DNA of 64,000 bases, taken from positions 31,347-95,346 of the forward strand of contig CANPZC010000007.1 of the NCBI GenBank assembly GCA_947589355.1, given 5' to 3'. The notes under the pieces were generated by a model that ran no database searches, was not told the origin of the DNA, and was given only the letters and a program-made list of their open reading frames with translations. This stretch comes from an uncultured Clostridia bacterium. Its GTDB lineage: Bacteria; Bacillota; Clostridia; Oscillospirales; Ruminococcaceae. Below, piece by piece: positions 34,650 through 43,265 of this stretch (positions are counted from its first letter, which is position 1; the number at the start of each line of letters is the position of its first letter). A program made the translations under genes and the position numbers.

Positions 34650-35410
34650 CAACATTCACCTGCTATTCCTATAACTGAAAGATTATCACAACTGCCGCGT
34701 GAAAGCGCCAGCCTGTATATCGCGTCTATTTTGTCTTCAAAAGGCACATCGAGCCCCATGCAGACTTCAATTTCCGTTCTGCCAACGTGGTCTGTTATGC
34801 CGTCGCTGCAAATTATAATAGTATCGTCGGGCAGCGTGCCGAACCTTTCGCCTATCGAGAAAACATCGAGCTTTGGTATACGGCTGTCGCCCCCAACAGA
34901 TGAAATAATAACGTTTCTGTCGGGAGAAGTTTTCATCTCCTCGGCGGTCATCTCGCCCATGTCGTAAAGATACCGCACCAGCGTGTGATCGGTAGAAAGC
35001 TGCGTCGCCACGCCCCCTGCGTATCTGTAAAGCCTGCTGTCGCCGACATTCACGCAGCAGCTGTTGCATTTTTCATCGAGAGCAAAAAGGCACAGCGTGG
35101 TCTGCATATTGCCGTACTGCTTATCCCTCTGCGCTTCATCGAGCAGCTTTTCGTGAATACCCATAACAACGCTTTTAAGGTCTGTAAGAGAGCTGTACTT
35201 TACTTTCGCAAGCTCTTCAAGGCACATCTGCGCCGCCACTTCGCCATAGTTTTCGCCGCCAACGCCGTCGCACACGGCGGCTATCATAGGCTCTGTAACA
35301 AGCGCTTCCACCTCGCCGCTGTCGTAGACTTTGCCGTCTATCAGTATTCTGTCTTCATTTATATTAAGGGTCGCGCCCTTATCGGTAATGCCGTAAATAC
35401 TTATATGCAT
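34649..35410 (-). CDS. PP2C-family protein phosphatase
   Basis: A 253-residue Ser/Thr phosphatase of the Stp1/PrpC class: NEDRIL (about residue 17), AAVCDGVGGENYGEVAA with metal Asp (about 50), CCVNVGDSRLYRYAGG (about 118), STDHTLVRYL, and IICSDGITDHVG (about 205). It would reverse Ser/Thr kinase signalling; no kinase is in the window. First gene of a four-gene minus unit, with a perfect promoter. RBS spacing normal. Confidence 0.9.
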   Translation of the reverse strand: MHISIYGITDKGATLNINEDRILIDGKVYDSGEVEALVTEPMIAAVCDGVGGENYGEVAAQMCLEELAKVKYSSLTDLKSVVMGIHEKLLDEAQRDKQYGNMQTTLCLFALDEKCNSCCVNVGDSRLYRYAGGVATQLSTDHTLVRYLYDMGEMTAEEMKTSPDRNVIISSVGGDSRIPKLDVFSIGERFGTLPDDTIIICSDGITDHVGRTEIEVCMGLDVPFEDKIDAIYRLALSRGSCDNLSVIGIAGEC

Positions 35411-35431
35411 AATAAAAAATCACCGTGTTAT

Positions 35432-35460
35432 ATTATACTCTATTCTTGTCCGATTGTCAA
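35432..35460 (-). promoter_or_regulatory. Consensus promoter of the PP2C–purine salvage unit
   Basis: Minus strand TTGACA (35460-35455), 17-base spacer, TATAAT (35437-35432), 22 bases before the ATG, back-to-back with the hpt promoter. Confidence 0.88.
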
Positions 35461-35471
35461 CCGCCTACGGC

Positions 35472-35500
35472 TTGTAATTTGTCGTAATATATGTTATAAT
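35472..35500 (+). promoter_or_regulatory. Promoter of hpt-ppk1
   Basis: TTGTAA (35472-35477), 17-base spacer, TATAAT (35495-35500). The two divergent promoters are separated by 11 bases between their -35 boxes, so one regulator could affect both. Confidence 0.75.
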
Positions 35501-35539
35501 AGTATAGTAAATAACATAATATGAAAGGCGGCAAGGTTT

Positions 35540-36067
35540 ATGGCTGCTGAAAAAAATAAATATACCATTCTTATTTCCAAAGAAGAAATAAGCAGGCGCG
35601 TTACAGTGCTTAGCGAGCAAATTTCTTCGGAATACGCAGGCAAAGAAATTTTACTTATATGCACGCTCAAAGGCGCGGTGATATTCGCTTCAGACTTAGC
35701 GCGCAGTATCAAAGTGCCGTGCGAACTGGGTTTTGTAAAGGCAAAGTCTTACTCAGGCGACCAGACCACAGGCAGAGTTGACATAAGTTTTGAAGATGTT
35801 CCCGACATAAAGGGGCGGCACATTATTATAGCAGAAGATATTATAGACACAGGGCTTACTCTGAAAAAGCTGTCGGAATACTTTCTTGCAAAAGAGCCTG
35901 CGAGCATGAAGATATGCGCGCTTCTTGACAAGCCCTCTCGCCGCAAAGTCGATATAAAAGCAGATTACGTTGGTTTTAAGATAGAAGATCATTTTGTGGT
36001 GGGTTACGGGCTCGATCACAACGAGAAATACAGAAATCTTCCGTTCATAGCAAAGCTGGAACTGTAA
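35540..36067 (+). CDS. hpt: Hypoxanthine phosphoribosyltransferase
   Basis: A 175-residue enzyme making IMP/GMP from hypoxanthine/guanine and PRPP. Motifs: LLICTLKGAVIFASDL (about 38-52), VKAKSYSGDQTTG, PRPP loop HIIIAEDIIDTGLTL (about 95-109) and the base-pocket segment VDIKADYVGFKIEDHFVVGYGLD. Divergent from the PNP/deaminase unit, whose product hypoxanthine it can use. ppk1 follows 32 bases later. Confidence 0.94.
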   Translation: MAAEKNKYTILISKEEISRRVTVLSEQISSEYAGKEILLICTLKGAVIFASDLARSIKVPCELGFVKAKSYSGDQTTGRVDISFEDVPDIKGRHIIIAEDIIDTGLTLKKLSEYFLAKEPASMKICALLDKPSRRKVDIKADYVGFKIEDHFVVGYGLDHNEKYRNLPFIAKLEL

Positions 36068-36099
36068 TATTATAATAGTATAAAACAAGGAGAAAAAAC

Positions 36100-38238
36100 A
36101 TGGGCAAAAAGGTTTACGACAACAGAGAGCTTTCGTGGCTGAAATTCAACTGCCGTGTTCTTGAAGAGGCGCAGGATACCAGCGTGCCGCTTCTGGAGCG
36201 GTTGCAGTTTGCTTCGATATTTGCGAGCAACCTTGACGAATTTTACATGGTTCGTGTGGGTTCGCTTCATGATGCCATGCTTGTGAACGACAACGACCGC
36301 GACGGCAAGACAAGAATGCGCCCGTCCGAGCAGCTTTCTGCCATATACAAAAGAACATCTGCAATGTATGGCGACCTCGGCAAGACCATTTCAAAAATAG
36401 ACGACGACCTTGCGGATCTGGGCGTAAAGAGATGCTCTTTCAAAGACCTTGGCAAGAAAGAAGCCGACTTTGTAGAGGCATATTTCAGATACGAGATGCT
36501 GCCGTTTTTGTCGCCGCTTGTGATAGATCGCCGCCACCCGTTCCCGTTTCTCAACAACAGAGAAGTTTACGCAGTTGCGAAGCTGTCATCTAAAAACAAC
36601 GTAAAACTTGGCGTTGTAAAATCGGGCGTGGGCAGTGCAAAACTGCTGTTTATCCCTGCTTCCGAGAAAAACGGCAAGATACGCTACATGACTATCGACG
36701 AGATACTTCTGCACTTTATTTCGCAGATATTCTCGGGCTACAAGATAGAAGAAAAATCGCTTATGCGCATAACTCGCAGCGCAGATATAAACACCGAAGA
36801 AGCAGGCTACGAATACGAGCTTGACTTCCGCTCGCATATGCAGGAACTTATAAAGAAAAGAAAGCGCCTTTGCCCCGTAAGGCTGGAGCTTTCGAGAGAG
36901 CTTTCAGACCTCACGCTGGGCGAGCTCACGGCAAGGCTTGAAATATCGAAAAAGCAGGTGTTTGTGGTAAAATCGCCGCTTGATATGTCGTACACGAGCG
37001 AGATAAGCGGCAAACTCTCTCAGCGCACCGAGCTTTTCTTCCCCAAACGCGTGCCGCAAGAGCCTTACGGCGTAGACCCTGCGCAGTCTATGATATCTCA
37101 GATAGAGAAAAAAGACATACTGCTCTCCTACCCGTATGAGAGCATAAAGCCGTTTATCAGGCTGCTTGATGAAGCCGCCGCGGACGACAGCGTTATGTCT
37201 ATAAAAATAACGTTGTACCGCGTGGCTAGGGACAGCAAGGTAATAGAGGCTCTTATAAAAGCCGCCGAGAACGGCAAGCAGGTAACTACCCTAGTAGAAT
37301 TGCGCGCGCGTTTTGACGAGGAAAACAACATAGGCTGGTCTAAGCGGCTGGAGGAAGCAGGGTGCAGCATACTTTACGGACCGGAGAATCTGAAAGTACA
37401 TTCGAAGCTGCTGCTGATAACGCGCAAGGTCGGCAGCGAGGTAAAGTATATAACGCAGGTCGGCACGGGCAACTACAACGAAAAGACCGCCGCTCTGTAC
37501 ACTGACTTTTGTCTTATGACCGCAAACGCCGAGATAGCGCAGGAGGCCGCATCGGTGTTCAACGCGCTTTCGGTCGGCGAATTTGTTGAAAACGCCGCAC
37601 ATCTGCTGGTAGCGCCGAAGCTTATGCAAAACCGCCTGTGCGAGATGATGGACGAGCAGATAAACATAGCGCGCTCGGGCGGCGAGGGGTATGTTGGCGC
37701 AAAAATAAACTCGCTTACCGACAAAGTGCTTATCGACAAGCTGATACAGTGTTCGCAGGCAGGCGTTAAGGTTGAGCTTATCGTGCGCGGTATAAGCTGC
37801 CTTGTAGCAGGTGTGCCGAATGTTACCGACAACATACGGATAATCTCGATAGTTGGGCGTTTTCTCGAGCACTCGCGCATATACATTTTCGGCAAAGATT
37901 TTGAAAAGGTGTTTATATCTTCGGCAGATTTTATGACGAGAAACACCGTGCGGCGGTTTGAAGTCGCCTGCCCCGTGCTAGACCCCGACTGCAAGCGGCG
38001 GATAGTTGACTATTTTCTGATACAGCTTGGCGACAACGTAAAGGCGCGCGAACAAAACAGCGACGGCAAGTATATAAAGGTGCCTGTCGGCGGAAAGCCT
38101 GCACTTAACGCGCAGGAGTTTTTCATAAACGAGAGCTACGAGAGGGCGGAAAAATACCGCACCGAAAAGGCAGCCCAGCCCGTTAAAAAGCAGGGATTTT
38201 TCAAAAGGCTGCTGGCGAGGCTGACCGGTAAAGGTTAG
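36100..38238 (+). CDS. ppk1: Polyphosphate kinase 1
   Basis: A 712-residue enzyme polymerising the gamma phosphate of ATP into polyphosphate. N-terminal DNRELSWLKFNCRVLEEAQD and ASNLDEFYMVRV, the HKD-like catalytic lobes with LKVHSKLLLITRK (phospho-acceptor His at about 430), TQVGTGNYNEKTAALYTD, and EHSRIYIFG…FISSADFMTRNT. Full length. AAGGAG precedes the ATG. In operon with hpt; purine salvage and polyphosphate both draw on nucleotide pools. The stop is followed by a large intergenic repeat element. Confidence 0.95.
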   Translation: MGKKVYDNRELSWLKFNCRVLEEAQDTSVPLLERLQFASIFASNLDEFYMVRVGSLHDAMLVNDNDRDGKTRMRPSEQLSAIYKRTSAMYGDLGKTISKIDDDLADLGVKRCSFKDLGKKEADFVEAYFRYEMLPFLSPLVIDRRHPFPFLNNREVYAVAKLSSKNNVKLGVVKSGVGSAKLLFIPASEKNGKIRYMTIDEILLHFISQIFSGYKIEEKSLMRITRSADINTEEAGYEYELDFRSHMQELIKKRKRLCPVRLELSRELSDLTLGELTARLEISKKQVFVVKSPLDMSYTSEISGKLSQRTELFFPKRVPQEPYGVDPAQSMISQIEKKDILLSYPYESIKPFIRLLDEAAADDSVMSIKITLYRVARDSKVIEALIKAAENGKQVTTLVELRARFDEENNIGWSKRLEEAGCSILYGPENLKVHSKLLLITRKVGSEVKYITQVGTGNYNEKTAALYTDFCLMTANAEIAQEAASVFNALSVGEFVENAAHLLVAPKLMQNRLCEMMDEQINIARSGGEGYVGAKINSLTDKVLIDKLIQCSQAGVKVELIVRGISCLVAGVPNVTDNIRIISIVGRFLEHSRIYIFGKDFEKVFISSADFMTRNTVRRFEVACPVLDPDCKRRIVDYFLIQLGDNVKAREQNSDGKYIKVPVGGKPALNAQEFFINESYERAEKYRTEKAAQPVKKQGFFKRLLARLTGKG

Positions 38239-38401
38239 AAATAAGAAACGGTTTTGCGCTATTAGAGGCAAGAAATTAAGAAGCAAGAGGCAAGAAGTTG
38301 GTACTTCAACTTTTGTTTGCTATTTTAGTTATGCGTATTATTTGCGCTTACGCGCAGCGCAGGAGCGCACACAACGCCCCACCGTACGCATAATTTTAAA
38401 T
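38239..38401. repeat. Heptad-type repeat and flank after ppk1
   Basis: No gene. At 38256-38297 the sequence begins CGCTATTAGAGGCAAGA and continues with roughly 7-bp units of the form GCAAGAR. The same left boundary (CGCTAT[T/C]AGAGG) occurs at 45950 and 60815. From 38340 the region becomes GC-rich (GCGCAGGAGCGCACACAACG), resembling the sequence flanking the end modules at 23510 and 38850. Confidence 0.65.
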
Positions 38402-38940
38402 TCTTGTCAAGAACGGAAAAGTTTTCGATTGACCCTTTTTCAAAAGGGTCATCATGGGTCATAGCGTATGCAAGCATACGCCGGGCGGAAAGCCCTTTGT
38501 CGCCGTCCGCAGACGGCGAAATCCCCATACGTCAGGCGCTCCGCAAAGGGTGAATTTCAAAATAGTCCGGTGGACTATTTTGAAAGAGGACAGCGGTCGC
38601 AAGCGACCGCGGGAAGAATTATTTCGCCACAAAATTAAAAAGCGAAATAATTCTTCGGGCGTTCCCGTAGGGAACGCTGCTCCTGCAAGAGAGGGCGTTC
38701 CCTTTGAGAAAACCTTATCTCTCTTTCCGCGTTCCATTATGGAACGCGACAAAATAGCTATGCGCTACAACAAGGAAAATCCCTCTCTTGCAGGGATTTT
38801 CCTCTTGTTAAACAGTCCACCGGACTGTTTAACAATTCACCTTTTTCGGAGCGCACGTTGTGTCTTTGTGGGGCTCTGCCCCACACCCCGTGACCCTTTT
38901 GAAAAAGGGTCAATCGAAAACTTTTCCGTTCTTGACAAGA
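38402..38940. repeat. Modular hairpin element with perfect 49-bp terminal inverted repeats
   Basis: The ends 38402-38450 and 38892-38940 are exact reverse complements over 49 bp. Each carries a stem GACCCTTTT/AAAAGGGTC and the box TTCTTGACAAGA. Between them lie many consecutive hairpins, among them: 38464-38481; 38501-38518; 38555-38585 (14-bp arms, 3-base loop); 38593-38610; 38613-38656 (15-bp arms); 38659-38677; 38728-38748; 38774-38802 (11-bp arms); 38805-38835 (14-bp arms, 3-base loop); 38869-38885. No credible gene lies inside. It separates convergent ppk1 and the cardiolipin synthase gene. A mobile or MITE-like origin is inferred from the inverted ends; no target-site duplication was seen. 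Confidence 0.85.
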
Positions 38941-39008
38941 CTTGAAATCTTTGCGCGTTGAGGCGATCAATGTATGACCCACGAATCTCTCCGGTCCGTG
39001 GGTAATTT

Positions 39009-40562
39009 TTACAGCAAACTCGAAATCACATTCAGCATTGCGCCGGCAATTTTTTGCCACAGCGGTATCTCCTTTATCCACTGCTGAGTAACGCGCGTGG
39101 CGTGCTTCGTCACCATTTCAAGATAGTCGTTTTTCATGTCCGCGATGCAGTCTTGCCGATACAAAAACGCGCCGCACTCAAAGTGCAGATACAAACTGCG
39201 GTAGTCAAGATTTATCGAGCCCGAAACGGCAACGTCGTCGTCGCTGACAAACAGCTTTTCATGCACGAACCCCTTGTCAAACTCGTATATCTCAACGCCC
39301 TTGCGCAGCAGCTTTTTGTACTGCGACTGCGCTATCATCTTCATGTACTTTTTGTCGGGTATGCCCGGCAGCAGCAGTTTCACGTCAACGCCGCTCTTTG
39401 TCGCGTATTCCATCGCGGTCACCATGTCGCTGTCAAGCACGAGATATGGTGTACTTATATACACATATTTTCTAGCATTATTTATAATATTAAGGTACGT
39501 CAGCTTGCCCACGGGTTCATCATCAATGGGCGAATCGCTGAACGGTATCATAAAGCTGCCCTCGGGGCAGTCGAGCCGCTCGCTTTGCGCTTTGAAGCTC
39601 TCGCAATCAGCCTTTTCATGCGTTAAAAACGACCACATTCGCAGAAACATCACGGTGCAGTTATACACCGCATCACCCGTTATGCGCACGCCGCCGTCTT
39701 TCCAGTAGCCGAAACGCTCTTTCTCATTGATGTATTCATCAGCCATGTTAAAGCCGCCCGTAAACGCAGTCTTGCCGTCAACTACAACAATTTTGCGGTG
39801 GTCACGGTTGTTTTGAGATGTAGACAAAAACGGCGTAAATTTGCTGAAAATGCGTGTTTTTACGCCCACTGCTTCCAGCTTTTTGTGGTACCCCGACGGC
39901 AGAGCCATTTGCGAGCCGAAGCCATCGTATATAAGTCTTACGTCAACGCCTGCCTGCGCTTTGCGTTTCAAAATGTCAAGTGTCTCGCTCCACATTTTGC
40001 CCTCTGTAATAATGAAAAACTCCATAAAAATGAAATTTTCGGCGCTTTCCAAAGCCTGCTTTATATCGGGGAAAACCTTTTCGCCCGAGGGGTAATAGTC
40101 AGCCTTTGAGTTTGCCGCGGCAGGATAGCCTGCGTACTTTTGCATATACCTGCAATAGCCTGCTATTTTGGGGTTTTCGCTTTCAAGATATTCTATAGTA
40201 TTTTCATCGGGCTGCAAGCAGTCTTTCGTCTCCTCAACTACTTTTATATGCCCCTTTTTTATAAGCTGCAAAGAGATCTGCAACTTGAAAAACAGATACA
40301 AAAACGCCGTCAGCACGGGGAAAAGCAGCAGCGGAAACAGCCACGCTATTTTATATGCAGGGTCTTCATCGCGGTTTACTATATACAGCGAGAGTATGAA
40401 AGCGATAATCCCCATAACAATGTCAACAATATAGTATACCTCGCCCATAAGGATAACGGAGTCGATGAGGAAAAGTATCTCGGCAATAATAAGCAGTATT
40501 ATTATAAATCTTCGGCTGAAAACTTTTGTAACACAGCCGTACAGCTTCTTCAAAAACTTCAT
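39009..40562 (-). CDS. cls: Cardiolipin synthase (phospholipase D family)
   Basis: A 517-residue membrane enzyme joining two phosphatidylglycerols. Two N-terminal membrane helices (about 15-35 and 38-60, then around 68-92), followed by two HKD lobes: HRKIVVVDGKTAFTGGFN (about 255) and HEKLFVSDDDVAVSGSINLD (about 435). Length is standard. ATG preceded by AGGAGTGGG-like site. Alone between the repeat element and the amino-acid importer. Confidence 0.93.
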   Translation of the reverse strand: MKFLKKLYGCVTKVFSRRFIIILLIIAEILFLIDSVILMGEVYYIVDIVMGIIAFILSLYIVNRDEDPAYKIAWLFPLLLFPVLTAFLYLFFKLQISLQLIKKGHIKVVEETKDCLQPDENTIEYLESENPKIAGYCRYMQKYAGYPAAANSKADYYPSGEKVFPDIKQALESAENFIFMEFFIITEGKMWSETLDILKRKAQAGVDVRLIYDGFGSQMALPSGYHKKLEAVGVKTRIFSKFTPFLSTSQNNRDHRKIVVVDGKTAFTGGFNMADEYINEKERFGYWKDGGVRITGDAVYNCTVMFLRMWSFLTHEKADCESFKAQSERLDCPEGSFMIPFSDSPIDDEPVGKLTYLNIINNARKYVYISTPYLVLDSDMVTAMEYATKSGVDVKLLLPGIPDKKYMKMIAQSQYKKLLRKGVEIYEFDKGFVHEKLFVSDDDVAVSGSINLDYRSLYLHFECGAFLYRQDCIADMKNDYLEMVTKHATRVTQQWIKEIPLWQKIAGAMLNVISSLL

Positions 40563-40625
40563 ACTTTCCCACTCCTTTCCTTATTATAGTATTGCAGATC
40601 TTTACGAGTGTTAATCCCGATTAAA

Positions 40626-41402
40626 CTACGCTTCTTTGCCGCTGTTGAACCTTTGCAGAAACTGCTTTGTCCTCTCGGAAGCGTCGCTGCCGAAAAGCTG
40701 CTGCGGCGCGCCCTCTTCAACAATAACGCCGTGTTCCATAAATATAACTCTGTCGGCAACGTCGCGCGCAAATTCCATTTCATGTGTAACTATCACCATA
40801 GTCATGCCGTCTGCCGCCAGCTGCCTTATAACTTTAAGTATCTCTCCCGTAAGCTCGGGGTCAAGCGCTGAAGTCGGCTCATCAAAGAAAAGTATCTCGG
40901 GGCTCAGCGCCATTGCCCTTGCTATAGAAACTCTCTGCTGCTGACCGCCCGAAAGCTCGCACGGATAGGCGTCTTCTTTGCTCTCCAGTCCCATTTTTTT
41001 AAGAAGTGCGCGAGCCGTTTCAGTGGCTTCTTCGCGGCTTTTTTTAAGTACGCGCACGGGCGCTTCGGTAATGTTTCTAAGTACCGAAAAATGCGGAAAC
41101 AGGTTGAAATTCTGAAACACCAGACCTATTTTCAGGCGTATCTCCCGCAGGTCAGCAGCTGGCGCATACACAACTTTGCCGCTCTCATCGGTGCTGAACA
41201 TAGTTTTGCCGCACACCACTACTTCGCCGCCGCTTGCCCTTTCAAGCTGGTTTATACATCTTAAAAGCGTTGATTTACCCGAGCCCGACGGCCCTATAAC
41301 GGCTATAACGTCGCCTTTGTTCACGCTGAAAGATATATCTTTCAAAACGCTCAGATCATCGAAGCTTTTTGAAAGATTTTTCACTTCTAGCATACTCGCC
41401 AT
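40626..41402 (-). CDS. Polar amino-acid ABC transporter ATPase, GlnQ type
   Basis: About 258 residues: Walker A GPSGSGKST, Q-loop VFQNFNLFPHFSVL, signature LSGGQQQRVSIARA, Walker B ILFFDEPTSALDPELT, H-loop VTHEMEFARDVADRV. This pattern is diagnostic of the polar amino-acid uptake (PAAT) family. ATG at 41402 is preceded by AAGGGGG; a longer frame overlaps the permease stop. Third gene of a binding protein–permease–ATPase unit. Confidence 0.93.
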   Translation of the reverse strand: MASMLEVKNLSKSFDDLSVLKDISFSVNKGDVIAVIGPSGSGKSTLLRCINQLERASGGEVVVCGKTMFSTDESGKVVYAPAADLREIRLKIGLVFQNFNLFPHFSVLRNITEAPVRVLKKSREEATETARALLKKMGLESKEDAYPCELSGGQQQRVSIARAMALSPEILFFDEPTSALDPELTGEILKVIRQLAADGMTMVIVTHEMEFARDVADRVIFMEHGVIVEEGAPQQLFGSDASERTKQFLQRFNSGKEA

Positions 41403-41415
41403 TGCACGCGCCCCC

Positions 41416-42120
41416 TTATTTATAATAGTCAAGTTTTTTCTCTATAAACGAGAATATCACGGTAAGCACCGTTGCCAGCACGAAGTAAAACGCGCCTGCT
41501 ATGAAAAGCGGTGTCAGCGAGCTGTAATTCTGCATCTGCTGGCGCGCTTTCATGGTTATCTCGGCATATGCCACAACGTTTGCAAGCGAGGTATCTTTCA
41601 CAAGCGTTATAACCTCGTTAGAGCTTGCAGGCACTACCCTTTTTATCACCTGCGGAAGTATTATCCTGAAAAAGGTCTGCCGCTTTGAAAAGCCCAGCGC
41701 CGCAGCCGCCTCATACTGCCCTTTTGGTATGGATTCTATGCCGCCCCTGAATATCTCGGCAAAATAAGCCGCGTAATTTAATACGAACGCCACCAGCACG
41801 GTGTTGAACAGATAGCTGTCCGCTTGAATGTTTACCGCTTCTAAAAGTTTATGCAGTATACCCGGCATAGCCGAGCTGCGTTTGAGCATAGGCACGGCAA
41901 AGTATGCCACTATTACCTGAAGCATAAGAGGCGTACCGCGCATTATAAGTATGTAAAGGCTCGTAAGCCATTTTATCGGCTTGAATCTGCACATCTTCAA
42001 AAGCGCCACTATCATGCCAAGCGGCACAGAATAAAGCAGCGTAAAGCCGAATATTTTCAGCGTGGGCAGCAGATACTTCAAAAGTATCTTTACAACGCCC
42101 CATATCTCATCACCGTTCAT
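41416..42120 (-). CDS. Polar amino-acid ABC transporter permease
   Basis: A 234-residue PAAT permease (HisM/GlnP group): YSVPLGMIVALLKM, MRGTPLMLQVIVAYFAVP, YAAYFAEIFRGGIESIPKGQYEAAAALGFSKRQTF with the EAA coupling loop, and NEVITLVKDTSLANVVAY. A single permease gene implies a homodimer. Specificity cannot be assigned; cystine, glutamine or lysine are all possible. Confidence 0.93.
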   Translation of the reverse strand: MNGDEIWGVVKILLKYLLPTLKIFGFTLLYSVPLGMIVALLKMCRFKPIKWLTSLYILIMRGTPLMLQVIVAYFAVPMLKRSSAMPGILHKLLEAVNIQADSYLFNTVLVAFVLNYAAYFAEIFRGGIESIPKGQYEAAAALGFSKRQTFFRIILPQVIKRVVPASSNEVITLVKDTSLANVVAYAEITMKARQQMQNYSSLTPLFIAGAFYFVLATVLTVIFSFIEKKLDYYK

Positions 42121-42144
42121 TATATCCCCACTTATCTTTAGTTA

Positions 42145-42178
42145 ACAAAACGACCCGCCGAATACACAACGGGCCGTA
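42145..42178 (-). terminator. Stem-loop between amino-acid binding protein and permease
   Basis: Minus strand ACGGCCCG … CGGGTCGT, with one G-T pair, followed by TTTTGTTAAC. Weak as a terminator and more likely an attenuating or stabilising element like the one at 29755. Confidence 0.5.
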
Positions 42179-42192
42179 AGCTTTATTTTCTG

Positions 42193-43104
42193 TTACTTGA
42201 CTATCGTAACGTCCTTGCCGAACCATTTTTCGGATATCTTCGCCAGTGTTCCGTCTGCTTTCATTTCGGAAAGTGTTTCCTGCACCTTGTCGCGCAGAGC
42301 CTGATCGCCCTTGCGGAAGCCTATAGCGTACTTCTCCGATTCGCTGCCGTCCGTAAATATTTTCCAGTCCTTGCCTGCCTCTGCTATCTCGTACTCAGCA
42401 ACAACGCTGTCAAGATATACTGCGTCTACCAGACCGAGATCCATCTGCTGCAAAGCTTCAACGTTGGTCGCCAGCGGAGATATCTTGCAGCTGCCGCCTA
42501 TGGCAGATTCTTCTAGCAGCGTTTGAGCGGTGGAACCGTTCTGTACCGCAACAGCCTTGTCTGCGAGATCTGACATCTTCTCCGCGGTGCTGTCACTCGG
42601 CACTACGAACACCATGCTGTTTTCCATGTACGGCTCGGAAAGATTCATTCTTTCCTGTCTCTTTTCGTCTATCGAAAGACCGTTCCATATGCAGTCAATA
42701 GTTCCTGCATCGAGGGTGTCCTCCTTGGTATCCCAGTTGATGCCTTTCTTTTCGAGCGTAACGCCCAGTCTCTTGCAGACTTCCTCGGCGCAGTCGATGT
42801 CAAAGCCGACTATCTCGTCGTTTTCATCGGTGTAGCCCATAGGCTTGAAAGATGCGTCAAGACCCAGAACGAACTTGCCGCTGTCAAGCACTTTCTGCAA
42901 AGAATCATCTTCAGCAGCCGCGCTTTCGTCAGCCGAAGAAGAAGTGTCATCAGCAGAGACCGTGCTTTCGGCTGCTGAAGTTGTATCTCCGTTTGCAGCG
43001 GTGCTTGCCGTGCTGCTGTCGCTGTTTCCGCAGGCGCTTGCGGTAAGCATAAACATTGCCGCAAGAGTACCTGCAAGCATTTTTTTGATACTGATATTTG
43101 CCAT
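42193..43104 (-). CDS. Amino-acid-binding lipoprotein (SBP family 3)
   Basis: A 303-residue binding protein: signal peptide with lipobox (TASACGN), a Ser/Ala/Asp-rich spacer (about 25-65), and the two-lobe domain (KFVLGLDASFKPMGYTDENDEIVGFDIDCAEEV; IDCIWNGLSIDEKRQERMNLSEPYMENSMVFVV; GFRKGDQALRDKVQETLSEMKADGTLAKISEKWFG). GFD[I/V]D and the closing KISEKWFG are family-3 marks. AAAGGAAAT precedes the ATG. Confidence 0.94.
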   Translation of the reverse strand: MANISIKKMLAGTLAAMFMLTASACGNSDSSTASTAANGDTTSAAESTVSADDTSSSADESAAAEDDSLQKVLDSGKFVLGLDASFKPMGYTDENDEIVGFDIDCAEEVCKRLGVTLEKKGINWDTKEDTLDAGTIDCIWNGLSIDEKRQERMNLSEPYMENSMVFVVPSDSTAEKMSDLADKAVAVQNGSTAQTLLEESAIGGSCKISPLATNVEALQQMDLGLVDAVYLDSVVAEYEIAEAGKDWKIFTDGSESEKYAIGFRKGDQALRDKVQETLSEMKADGTLAKISEKWFGKDVTIVK

Positions 43105-43177
43105 AATTATTTCCTTTCTAAGTTAAAAGTGTTTCAAAATTAACCGTGGGTCTCCCCACTTACTTTATCATACTAAT

Positions 43178-43207
43178 ATAATACCATAATAAGTGCAAAA
43201 AAGTAAA
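43178..43207 (-). promoter_or_regulatory. Promoter of the amino-acid importer
   Basis: Minus strand TTTACT (43207-43202), 18-base spacer, TATTAT (43183-43178). The 16 bases GGTATTATATTAGTAT match the UgpC/MsmK gene promoter exactly. The leader has a small stem GTGGG/CCCAC. Confidence 0.55.
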
Positions 43208-43217
43208 TGCTTTGCGA

Positions 43218-43254
43218 AAAACTTTGTCCGCTTGTCTAAAACAAACGGACATTT
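43218..43254 (-). terminator. Terminator of murC-lexA
   Basis: Stem GTCCGTTTGT / ACAAGCGGAC (one mismatch-type pair), loop TTTAG, then AAAGTTTTTCGC on the minus strand, 12 bases after the lexA stop. Confidence 0.75.
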
Positions 43255-43265
43255 TTCACGTTTTA

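Noticed and set aside
33894..34967. 357-residue plus-strand frame opposite the COG2159 and PP2C genes
   Set aside because: It crosses two genes with conserved catalytic motifs on the minus strand and has no family-like segments or ribosome site.
38454..38945. A 163-residue plus-strand open frame across the hairpin element
   Set aside because: It reads through perfect palindromes whose two arms would both have to code, has no ribosome site, and gives a low-complexity basic protein; the hairpins explain the open frame.
43105..43177. T-box or amino-acid riboswitch before the amino-acid importer
   Set aside because: Only a 5-bp stem is visible; no T-box sequence, specifier loop or antiterminator.
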